DNA of 6,260 nucleotides from assembly GCA_903920405.1 (NCBI GenBank), contig CAIXMC010000119.1, positions 1 to 6,260 of the forward strand. Direction: 5' to 3'. Origin of the DNA: an uncultured beta proteobacterium (GTDB lineage Bacteria; Pseudomonadota; Gammaproteobacteria; Burkholderiales; Burkholderiaceae_C). Of this stretch, positions 1 through 6,260 are shown piece by piece. The notes under the pieces are model-generated. The model ran no database searches, was not told where the DNA came from, and was given only the letters and a program-made list of their open reading frames with translations. Numbering within the stretch: position 1 is the first letter of the stretch; each line of letters starts with the position of its first letter. A program made the position numbers and the translations under genes.

Positions 1-115
1 CCCATTTGGCCGTCAGAGTTGGGAGGCAATGCTAGGCGCAAATCGCGCGGTGTGGCCATGCCACATAAGCGATTTGTAACGACGCAGTGCACCCAAATCT
101 GACGAGCCAAATGGG
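1..115. repeat. Long imperfect inverted repeat (rod-like hairpin) of unknown role
   Basis: Bases 1-10 pair perfectly with 106-115 and 11-17 pair perfectly with 98-104, with A105 bulged. The arms continue with 19-23/92-96, 26-28/88-90, 30-32/84-86, 38-46/69-77 (ending in a G-T wobble) and 50-56/60-66, closed by a three-base loop at 57-59. That gives about 44 pairs with only small internal loops (33-37 against 78-83, 47-49 against 67-68). The outer stem reaches the first base of the window, so it may extend further left. No T-run follows it on the plus strand, so it is not a typical terminator in that direction. It could be a structured RNA, the leader of a gene further left, or a small non-autonomous mobile element. 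I do not recognise it as a known RNA family. Confidence 0.75.
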
Positions 116-137
116 GAACTTATTACTGACCACATCC

Positions 138-147
138 TAAGCGCTTA
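138..147. repeat. 10-base perfect palindrome TAAGCGCTTA
   Basis: The palindrome lies between the left-edge inverted repeat and the candidate minus-strand promoter. It contains the AGCGCT core that is also in the hairpin repeats at 326-360 and 2636-2671, so it could be a decayed repeat remnant. An operator for a dimeric regulator is equally possible, and so is chance. The palindrome is seen directly; any role is inference. Confidence 0.4.
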
Positions 148-170
148 ACTGAAAGTTTTCTACGTCAAAA

Positions 171-179
171 ATTGTACCA
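171..179 (-). promoter_or_regulatory. Candidate extended -10 promoter pointing left
   Basis: Read on the minus strand, this is TGG followed by TACAAT, an extended -10 pattern (TGn plus one mismatch to TATAAT). No good -35 is visible 16-18 bases upstream. It lies past the pgk terminator and points toward the left edge, so a transcript would begin near 165 and carry the palindrome and the long hairpin in its leader. The gene it would serve is outside the window. This is a motif match only. Confidence 0.3.
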
Positions 180-318
180 TAGTCGGTTCTAACGCGCTCT
201 GGTATTGCGTTGAGTGCTACGTTTTTTGAAATTTTTAGGTAGGAAACTTATTGTAAATCACTTGCAAAACAAAAATAGATTGATCTGCTGTCAAAGGGTA
301 TCAGACACAACGCAGACC

Positions 319-354
319 AAAAAAACCACTAGCGCTTGATAGTCAAGCGCTGGT
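319..354 (-). terminator. Rho-independent terminator after pgk
   Basis: On the minus strand, a perfect 9-pair stem (343-351 with 331-339, loop 340-342) can be lengthened by three more pairs, one of them a G-T wobble, to 354/328. Two Gs and a run of seven Ts (the plus-strand As at 319-325) follow within a few bases. It starts about 30 bases past the pgk stop codon and most likely ends the gap-pgk transcript. The hairpin is itself a copy of an intergenic repeat described separately. Confidence 0.8.
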
Positions 355-360
355 AGCTAC
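326..360 (-). repeat. Copy A of an intergenic hairpin repeat
   Basis: On the minus strand the element reads from a TAGCTAC left end, through the symmetric AGCGCTTGA/TCAAGCGCT stem, to a GCGCTAGTGG right end. The copy at 2636-2671 shares the TAGCT(A/G)C left end and the GCGCTAG(T/A)GG right end in the same orientation and order. From memory, elements of this form (TAGCTGCT, then AAGCGCTAGAGGC) are common between genes in Comamonadaceae. That link has not been checked by a search. Confidence 0.6.
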
Positions 361-385
361 TACTTCAATAGTAAAACCCAGGATA

Positions 386-1579
386 CTACCCCGCAGCCCG
401 CTTTTGTAAAATTTCAAAAGCGGGCAGGGTTTTGCCTTCAAGCACTTCCAGAAAAGCACCACCTCCGGTGGAGATGTAGCCGATGTCTTTCTCAATGCCA
501 TATTTGGCAATGGCGGCCAGGGTATCGCCACCACCGGCCAAACTGAAAGCTGACGATTCAGCGATGGCGTGGGCAATCGTCTTGGTGCCACCTTCAAACG
601 CAGCAAACTCAAACACACCCACAGGGCCATTCCAGACAATGGTGCCTGCAGCCTTGAGCTGCTCTGCCAACCGGGCTGCGGTTTGTGGGCCAATGTCAAG
701 AATCATGTCATCGTCTTCGACCTCAGTGGCAGCCTTGACGGTGGCAATGGCATCGGCGGCAAAAGTTTTGGCAGTGACAACATCGGTGGGAATGGGCACA
801 TCCGCACCACGCGCTTTCATGGCTGCAATGACAGCGGTCGCTTCAGACAAGAGAGAAGGTTCAGCCAGGCTTTTGCCAATGTTGAAACCTGTTGCCAGCA
901 TGAAGGTATTGGCAATGCCGCCACCCACAATGAGCTGATCAACATTATTGGCCAGGGCTTGCAAAATACTGAGCTTGGTCGATACCTTGGAGCCGGCCAC
1001 AATCGCCACCAGGGGGCGTTTGGGGTTGGCGAGTGCTTTTGTGATAGCGTCAATTTCAGCAGCCAACAGCGGCCCTGCACAGGCAATCGGCGCAAACTGG
1101 GCGATGCCGTAAGTGGTGCCTTCGGCGCGGTGTGCGGTACCAAAGGCATCGTGTACAAACACATCACACAAGGCAGCCAGCTTTTTCGCCAGCTCTTCCC
1201 AGTTCTTTTTCTCGCCCACATTGACACGACAGTTTTCAAGCATGACCAGTTGGCCTGGCTGCACCAGAACTCCATCGACCCAGTTGGCCACTACAGGAAC
1301 CTCGCGACCCATCAGTTCCCCCAAACGTCTGGCCACAGGAGCCAGAGAATCGGCAGGTGTCAATGTGCCCTCGGTGGGGCGGCCAAGATGGCTGGTCACC
1401 ATCACGGCAGCACCGGCATCGAGCGCCATTTGAATGCATGGAACGCTAGCACGAATGCGAGTGTCTTCGGTGACATTGCCAGCATCGTCTTGCGGCACGT
1501 TCATGTCAGCCCGAATAAAAACCCGTTTGCCCTTGACTGCGCCACTGGCAATCACGTCTGCAAAACGCAAAACTTTCAT
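386..1579 (-). CDS. pgk: Phosphoglycerate kinase
   Basis: Cytosolic phosphoglycerate kinase of 397 residues. It interconverts 1,3-bisphosphoglycerate plus ADP with 3-phosphoglycerate plus ATP, in glycolysis, gluconeogenesis and, where present, the Calvin cycle. The N-terminal family signature is at 19-29 ([11 protein letters not shown]), with substrate-binding residues expected in R23-A-D25-M-N27. HLGRP is at 64-68, LENCR ends at R118 and AHR is at 149-151. The nucleotide half has GSKVSTK at 196-202, WNGPVGVFE at 316-324 and GGGDT at 349-353. Length is normal and no key motif is missing. ATG at 1579 is chosen because AAGGGGG lies 7 bases upstream; an in-frame TTG at 1585 would sit almost on that site. 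Only 2 bases separate it from the gap stop, so the two are surely co-transcribed and probably translationally coupled. A terminator follows the stop. Identification is near certain. Confidence 0.97.
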   Translation of the reverse strand: MKVLRFADVIASGAVKGKRVFIRADMNVPQDDAGNVTEDTRIRASVPCIQMALDAGAAVMVTSHLGRPTEGTLTPADSLAPVARRLGELMGREVPVVANWVDGVLVQPGQLVMLENCRVNVGEKKNWEELAKKLAALCDVFVHDAFGTAHRAEGTTYGIAQFAPIACAGPLLAAEIDAITKALANPKRPLVAIVAGSKVSTKLSILQALANNVDQLIVGGGIANTFMLATGFNIGKSLAEPSLLSEATAVIAAMKARGADVPIPTDVVTAKTFAADAIATVKAATEVEDDDMILDIGPQTAARLAEQLKAAGTIVWNGPVGVFEFAAFEGGTKTIAHAIAESSAFSLAGGGDTLAAIAKYGIEKDIGYISTGGGAFLEVLEGKTLPAFEILQKRAAG

Positions 1580-1581
1580 GC

Positions 1582-2601
<1,020 letters not shown>

Positions 2602-2635
2602 CTAAAAAATTGATGAAAAAAAACCTATAAAAAGT

Positions 2636-2671
2636 GCCTCTAGCGCCCGTCCCATCTGCATAAGCAGCTAT
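2636..2671 (-). repeat. Copy B of the intergenic hairpin repeat, overlapping the gph stop
   Basis: On the minus strand it begins ATAGCTGCT, overlapping the last codons of gph so that the TAG stop lies inside it, and ends GCGCTAGAGGC followed by a T-rich stretch. The internal symmetry is poor; only a 4-pair CTGC/GCAG stem can be seen near the left end. It therefore looks like a decayed relative of copy A at 326-360, and a weak terminator at best. Confidence 0.5.
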
Positions 2672-3339
2672 GAATTCAATAGCGAAGAACAGTCTGCAAT
2701 AACCCTGTCGGGTTGGCTCGACTCAATAGGCTGACCTTCATTGTAGCCATAGGGTAGCGCCCAAATAGCCACCCCCGCGTTGCGCGCTGTGGCCACATCA
2801 ACGCTGGAATCACCCACAAAAAGCGCACGATCTTTTTTAATGCCAAACTTTGCCAGACAGTGTGCTACCCCTGCTGGATCAGGCTTTTTGACGGGCAGCG
2901 TGTCGCCACTGATGACCACATCAAACAACTCTGCAATGGCATGCTTCTTGAGCATCACTTGAGTAAAGCAATCATCTTTATTGGTGACCACAGCGAGCTT
3001 GACACCTTGGTCACGCAGTATGTGAAGTGTCTCGCGCACTTTTGGGTAAAGCGGGCTGTTTGTTGCGCAACGGCGCATGTACAGCACGGCAAATTCGGCT
3101 GCGACCTGTTTGAGCAGATGGCTTTGGCGAATCACTTCTGGCGTCGTTCGGCGGACGTGTGCCAAGGTATTGACCAAGAGTTCATAAGTGCCATGACCAA
3201 TCCAGCCAATCACCTGCTGCTCGGTCACTGTGGGCCAGGCAAAGTGGCGAAGGGTGTCATTGACGGCATCTGCAAGTTCGGGGGCGCTTTGCACCAGTGT
3301 GCCGTCCAAATCAAAAATGATCAAATCAAACTGTTTCAT
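2668..3339 (-). CDS. gph: Phosphoglycolate phosphatase (HAD superfamily)
   Basis: Soluble haloacid-dehalogenase-type phosphatase of 223 residues, the usual Gph length. It most likely hydrolyses 2-phosphoglycolate to glycolate, a toxic by-product of Rubisco oxygenation or of DNA strand-break repair. HAD motif I is FDLDGTL with nucleophile Asp10 and acid/base Asp12. Motif II is VVTN with Thr119. Motif III is the Lys in KKPDP (151-155). Motif IV is GDSSVD (176-181), with Asp177 and Asp181 expected to hold Mg2+. The cap domain lies between residues 16 and about 95. The ATG at 3339 is forced, because motif I starts only eight residues later, yet no Shine-Dalgarno sequence precedes it. The fba terminator ends about 16 bases upstream. 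Its place before gap and pgk matches cbbZ in cbb operons. Other HAD substrates cannot be ruled out from sequence alone. Confidence 0.9.
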   Translation of the reverse strand: MKQFDLIIFDLDGTLVQSAPELADAVNDTLRHFAWPTVTEQQVIGWIGHGTYELLVNTLAHVRRTTPEVIRQSHLLKQVAAEFAVLYMRRCATNSPLYPKVRETLHILRDQGVKLAVVTNKDDCFTQVMLKKHAIAELFDVVISGDTLPVKKPDPAGVAHCLAKFGIKKDRALFVGDSSVDVATARNAGVAIWALPYGYNEGQPIESSQPDRVIADCSSLLNS

Positions 3340-3354
3340 GGGGGACGTTTTGTG

Positions 3355-3384
3355 AAATAAAAAGCCACCCTAAAGGTGGCTTTT
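3355..3384 (-). terminator. Rho-independent terminator between fba and gph
   Basis: A perfect 6-pair GC-rich stem (3375-3380 with 3364-3369, loop 3370-3374) is extended by four A-T pairs. On the minus strand it runs into TTTTTATTT, a good U-tract. It lies about 30 bases past the fba stop. On the plus strand only four Ts follow, so it is mainly a minus-strand signal. Confidence 0.85.
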
Positions 3385-3414
3385 CGCTTGTAAAAAAATC
3401 AAAAAGTCAAAAAA

Positions 3415-4479
3415 TCAATTGACCACTTGCGCGAGTTCGCCGCTGATGTATTGACCGGCAACCACGCTCAAGCTCTTGCCTTTGATTTTTGGACCCTGGC
3501 CTTCGCAACCAAATTCCAGATAGCGCTGTTTGCACAAAGCCTTGGCAGCTTCACGCGCAGGTTTAAGCCAATCACGAACATCAAATTTGTCAGGGTTTTC
3601 AAACATATATTTGCGAACCGCAGCCGTCATGGCCAGACGAAGGTCAGTGTCGATGTTGATTTTACGAACGCCGTACTTGATGGCTTTTTGAATTTCTTCT
3701 ACTGGAACGCCATAAGTTTCTTTCATGCTGCCACCAAACTGGCGGATGATGGCCAGGGCATCTTGCGGCACACTGCTAGAGCCATGCATCACCAAATGGG
3801 TGTTGGGAATGCGCTTGTTGATGGCCATCACGCGGTCAATGGCCAAAATATCGCCTGTGGGCTGACGCGTGAATTTGTAAGCACCGTGGCTGGTACCAAT
3901 GGCAATGGCCAACGCATCAAGCTGAGTGCGTTTAACAAAATCAGCCGCTTGTTCGGGGTCGGTCAGCATCTGTTCGCGCGTCATCACAGCATCAGTACCG
4001 TGTCCGTCTTCCTTGTCGCCTTTCATGGTTTCAAGACTACCCAGGCAACCCAACTCACCTTCGACAGTCACGCCGGTGGCGTGGGCCATATCAACCACCT
4101 GACGGGTGATCTCAACGTTGTACTCGTAACTGGCAATGGTTTTGCCGTCGCTCATGATAGAGCCGTCCATCATCACCGAACTAAAACCCAGGTCAATGGC
4201 ACCACGACAAACATCAATACTTTGACCATGATCCTGATGCATAACCAATGGAACATGGGGATAGGACTCAATGGCAGCCAAAACCAGGTGTTTAAGGAAA
4301 GGGCCACCCGCGTATTTGCGAGCACCAGCGCTGGCTTGCAAGATAACAGGGGCACCCACCTCATCCGCAGCCGACAGCACTGCTTGCACCTGCTCGAGGT
4401 CGTTCACATTAAAGGCAGGAATACCGTAGCCATTAGCTGCGGCGTGGTCAAGCAATTCGCGCATGGAAACAAGAGCCAT
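3415..4479 (-). CDS. fba: Fructose-1,6-bisphosphate aldolase, class II (Calvin-cycle subtype)
   Basis: Cytosolic metal-dependent aldolase of 354 residues that reversibly cleaves fructose 1,6-bisphosphate into dihydroxyacetone phosphate and glyceraldehyde 3-phosphate. HQDH at 81-84 holds the catalytic Asp83 and zinc ligand His84. EGELG at 140-144 is the acidic metal-site segment. GTSHGAYK at 195-202 supplies His198, LVMHGSSS at 229-236 supplies His232, and NIDTDLR at 275-281 binds substrate phosphate. The length and the C-terminal extension after about 300 fit the class II subgroup called the Calvin-cycle subtype, which heterotrophs also carry. ATG at 4479 is used because GAAGGA lies 8 bases upstream; an in-frame TTG at 4485 is too close to it. 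It is the first of four minus-strand genes but has its own terminator, so it is probably a mostly monocistronic unit. It is divergent from the transporter gene. Confidence 0.96.
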   Translation of the reverse strand: MALVSMRELLDHAAANGYGIPAFNVNDLEQVQAVLSAADEVGAPVILQASAGARKYAGGPFLKHLVLAAIESYPHVPLVMHQDHGQSIDVCRGAIDLGFSSVMMDGSIMSDGKTIASYEYNVEITRQVVDMAHATGVTVEGELGCLGSLETMKGDKEDGHGTDAVMTREQMLTDPEQAADFVKRTQLDALAIAIGTSHGAYKFTRQPTGDILAIDRVMAINKRIPNTHLVMHGSSSVPQDALAIIRQFGGSMKETYGVPVEEIQKAIKYGVRKINIDTDLRLAMTAAVRKYMFENPDKFDVRDWLKPAREAAKALCKQRYLEFGCEGQGPKIKGKSLSVVAGQYISGELAQVVN

Positions 4480-4487
4480 AAACAAAA

Positions 4488-4493
4488 TCCTTC
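4488..4493 (-). promoter_or_regulatory. Ribosome binding site that fixes the fba start
   Basis: On the minus strand this is GAAGGA, 8 bases before the ATG at 4479 and only 2 bases before the alternative TTG at 4485. The spacing supports the ATG. Confidence 0.7.
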
Positions 4494-4547
4494 AGGAAGT
4501 TAATTGAAAATTAAAAAATAACGGTGTGAAATTTTACCCAGCGAACC

Positions 4548-4575
4548 CGTATAAAACACGTCTGCTCAAAAACAA
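4548..4575 (-). promoter_or_regulatory. Candidate sigma-70 promoter for fba
   Basis: On the minus strand, TTGTTT (4575-4570) is followed after 16 bases by TATACG (4553-4548). Both hexamers are imperfect, with four of six matches each. It would give a 5' leader of about 60 bases before the fba start at 4479. A second -10-like TAAAAT lies nearer the gene. This is a motif match only. Confidence 0.35.
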
Positions 4576-4581
4576 ATGGAA

Positions 4582-4609
4582 TGTTAAGGCTATTGGCCGT
4601 GGCTACAAT
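4582..4609 (+). promoter_or_regulatory. Candidate promoter for the transporter gene
   Basis: TACAAT at 4604-4609 is a good -10. The best -35 at 16-base spacing is TGTTAA at 4582-4587, which is weak. Transcription would start near 4616 and leave a leader of about 100 bases before the ATG at 4717. It overlaps no coding sequence and lies back to back with the fba promoter candidate. Confidence 0.35.
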
Positions 4610-4631
4610 CCGCCGCGCTTCACTTCACGGC

Positions 4632-4652
4632 GTTTCGATCTTGTGTTTCGAT
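4632..4652. repeat. Tandem pair of GTTTCGAT, 13-base period
   Basis: Two exact copies of an 8-base word lie at 4632-4639 and 4645-4652, within the putative leader of the transporter gene and upstream of fba. They could be binding sites for a regulator or a chance duplication. Confidence 0.35.
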
Positions 4653-4716
4653 GCCTGGTCGTGGTGTGTGGCTGTACAAAGTGTGGAACATTATTTTTTG
4701 CAAGGACTTTATTTTT

Positions 4717-6260
4717 ATGAGTGATATTGCTGTATCAGTCAGCCTTTTGGCCCTGGTTTCTGTGTTGGGTTTATGGCTTGGCGGCCTACAGATTCGCGGT
4801 GTGGGCTTTGGCATAGGCGGTGTGCTGTTTGGCGGTATTTTTGTAGGTCACTTTGTTCAGAAAAGTGGCATTCAACTGGATTTGCACACGCTGCACTTTG
4901 TACGCGAGTTTGGGTTGATTTTGTTTGTTTATACCATCGGTATTCAGGTCGGCCCCGGTTTTTTCTCGTCGTTTAAAAGCAGTGGGCTTCGGCTCAACGG
5001 TTTTGCTGCATTGCTGGTGATTTTGGGTTGCCTGGTCACAGTTTGTTTGCACATTTTTGCGGATGTGCCACTGACTGAGGTTCTGGGTGTTTTCTCTGGT
5101 GCTGTCACCAACACACCGTCTTTGGGTGCAGGTCAACAAATATTGACTGAACTTGGCGCACCAGCCCAAGGTATTTCCGGCATGGGCATGGCTTACGCAG
5201 TAGCCTACCCCTTTGGTATTTGCGGTATTTTGTTGTCAATGTGGTTGATACGCCTGGTTTTCAAGATCGACGTCAACAAAGAGGCGCACGACTTTGACAA
5301 GCACGCAGGCATGATGAAAGAGGGCTTGGCCACCATGAATGTGGCTTTGCGCAATGCCAATTTAGACGGTTTGGCATTGAAGGATGTGCCGGTGCTCGCC
5401 AATGGCAAGGTTATCTGTTCGCGCCTGAAGCGTGATGACACGCTCTCGGTTCCCAAGCCACAAACCACGCTACAGCCTAATGACATTTTGCATTTGGTCG
5501 GCGATCGCGAAGCCTTGCGCCTGGCACAGTTGGTCATTGGTGAAGAAGTGCAGGCCTCGCTTTCGACACACGGCACCGACATGCGTGTCGAGCGTGTGGT
5601 GGTGACCAACGTCAAGGTTATCGGCAAGCGTATCTCCGACTTGGCCTTGCCACAAACTTACGACGTGGTCATTTCTCGTCTCAACCGTTCAGGCATGGAG
5701 CTGGTGCCCGAGTCACAAACAACGCTGCAATTTGGTGACATTCTCAACTTGGTGGGGATGCCCGATGCCATCGAGGCGGTCGCCGGATTGGTGGGCAATG
5801 CCAAGCAAAAACTGCAGCAGGTTCACATGTTGCCCGTGTTTATTGGTATTGGGCTGGGTGTTCTTGTGGGTTCGATAGCGTTACCTGTGCCTGGCATTCC
5901 CGCTGCGCTCAAACTGGGGCTGGCCGGTGGTCCTCTGGTGGTGGCCTTGATTCTTTCGCGCATTGGCAGTGTAGGCACGCTGCACTGGTTCATGCCCCCC
6001 AGCGCCAATCTGGCACTTCGTGAACTGGGCATTGTTTTGTTCCTGGCAGTGGTAGGTCTGTTGTCAGGTGGGAAATTCGTAGAGACTTTGATCAATGGTT
6101 CAGGAATGACCTGGCTGATGTGCGGTGTGTCCATCACCTTGATTCCCCTTTTGATTGTTGGTTTTATGGCGCGGATGGTGGATAAAACCAATTATTTGAC
6201 TTTATGTGGATTGTTGGCAGGCTCCATGACAGATCCTCCGGCACTTGCCTTTGCCAACGG
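4717..6260 (+). CDS. YidE/YbjL/AspT-type transporter, 3' end missing
   Basis: Inner-membrane protein of the aspartate:alanine exchanger-like family; the substrate is unknown. The window holds 514 codons, then cuts the gene; relatives are about 550-560 residues, so about 40 are missing. Hydrophobic segments lie near 4-26, 29-47, 61-83, 93-115 and 155-182, then again near 370-392, 398-416, 435-451, 464-486 and 493-505. The soluble region between holds two RCK_C (TrkA-C) domains, about 205-275 and 290-358, marked by the parallel [13 protein letters not shown] (250-262) and [13 protein letters not shown] (335-347). The two membrane halves carry a repeated family motif, [13 protein letters not shown] at 127-139 and [13 protein letters not shown] at 501-513. 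AAGGA at 4702-4706 lies 10 bases before the ATG. The family assignment is strong, but transport of amino acids or dicarboxylates would be a guess, and the metabolic genes next door do not settle it. Confidence 0.9.
   Translation, partial: MSDIAVSVSLLALVSVLGLWLGGLQIRGVGFGIGGVLFGGIFVGHFVQKSGIQLDLHTLHFVREFGLILFVYTIGIQVGPGFFSSFKSSGLRLNGFAALLVILGCLVTVCLHIFADVPLTEVLGVFSGAVTNTPSLGAGQQILTELGAPAQGISGMGMAYAVAYPFGICGILLSMWLIRLVFKIDVNKEAHDFDKHAGMMKEGLATMNVALRNANLDGLALKDVPVLANGKVICSRLKRDDTLSVPKPQTTLQPNDILHLVGDREALRLAQLVIGEEVQASLSTHGTDMRVERVVVTNVKVIGKRISDLALPQTYDVVISRLNRSGMELVPESQTTLQFGDILNLVGMPDAIEAVAGLVGNAKQKLQQVHMLPVFIGIGLGVLVGSIALPVPGIPAALKLGLAGGPLVVALILSRIGSVGTLHWFMPPSANLALRELGIVLFLAVVGLLSGGKFVETLINGSGMTWLMCGVSITLIPLLIVGFMARMVDKTNYLTLCGLLAGSMTDPPALAFAN

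Noticed and set aside
1..115. Integron attC site
   Set aside because: The size and imperfect symmetry are suggestive, but the required RYYYAAC and GTTRRRY core boxes are not found in the right order on either strand, and no cassette-like gene is present.
1..115. Plus-strand rho-independent terminator
   Set aside because: The bases after the hairpin (GAACTTATTACT) contain no T-run, and the stem is far longer than a terminator needs.
191..211. Small inverted repeat AACGC/GCGTT
   Set aside because: Five pairs around an 11-base loop are not beyond chance in a region of this length.
3427..4503. 358-codon plus-strand open frame antisense to fba
   Set aside because: It mirrors the aldolase gene over nearly its full length, and the product resembles no family I know; it is a by-product of aldolase codon use.
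4526..4720. 64-codon plus-strand frame from GTG whose TGA overlaps the transporter ATG (ATGA)
   Set aside because: The ATGA overlap looks like coupling, but the frame starts with GTG without a ribosome binding site, overlaps both promoter candidates, and gives a basic, featureless peptide. It is most likely chance.
4786..5169. 127-codon minus-strand frame inside the transporter gene
   Set aside because: It is opposite the clear transmembrane coding sequence of the transporter, and its translation has no recognisable features. The same applies to the minus-strand frames at 5205-5627 and 5823-6191.

Overview
The window looks like ordinary core-metabolism chromosome from a betaproteobacterium, probably Burkholderiales and possibly Comamonadaceae. 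The reasons are the style of the Pgk, Gap and class II aldolase proteins and an intergenic hairpin repeat that resembles, from memory, a dispersed repeat of Comamonadaceae. Base composition is moderate (around 50% GC by eye), so the genus is not fixed by what can be read here.

From left to right, bases 1-385 have no convincing gene. They hold a 115-base imperfect inverted repeat at the very left edge, a possible minus-strand promoter, a 10-base palindrome and a hairpin terminator. Four genes then lie on the minus strand. Read in transcription order they are fba (class II fructose-bisphosphate aldolase, 4479 to 3415), gph (phosphoglycolate phosphatase, 3339 to 2668), gap (glyceraldehyde-3-phosphate dehydrogenase, 2592 to 1582) and pgk (phosphoglycerate kinase, 1579 to 386). 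A strong terminator separates fba from gph, a degenerate repeat copy separates gph from gap, and gap and pgk are only 2 bases apart. Divergent from fba, after a 237-base intergenic region, is a plus-strand gene for a YidE/YbjL/AspT-type membrane transporter. It starts at 4717 and is cut by the right edge after 514 codons.

Fba, Gap and Pgk catalyse consecutive steps of glycolysis/gluconeogenesis, and the same steps serve the Calvin cycle. Gph removes 2-phosphoglycolate, which arises from Rubisco oxygenation or from DNA repair. The order gph-gap-pgk matches the cbbZ-cbbG-cbbK order of known cbb operons such as that of Cupriavidus necator, but no Rubisco, phosphoribulokinase or cbbR gene is visible, so autotrophy cannot be claimed.

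I see no previously undescribed system. The items most worth a second look are the long hairpin at the left edge, the two copies of a hairpin repeat (one serving as the pgk terminator, the other supplying the gph stop codon), and gph lying just past a terminator without a visible ribosome binding site.
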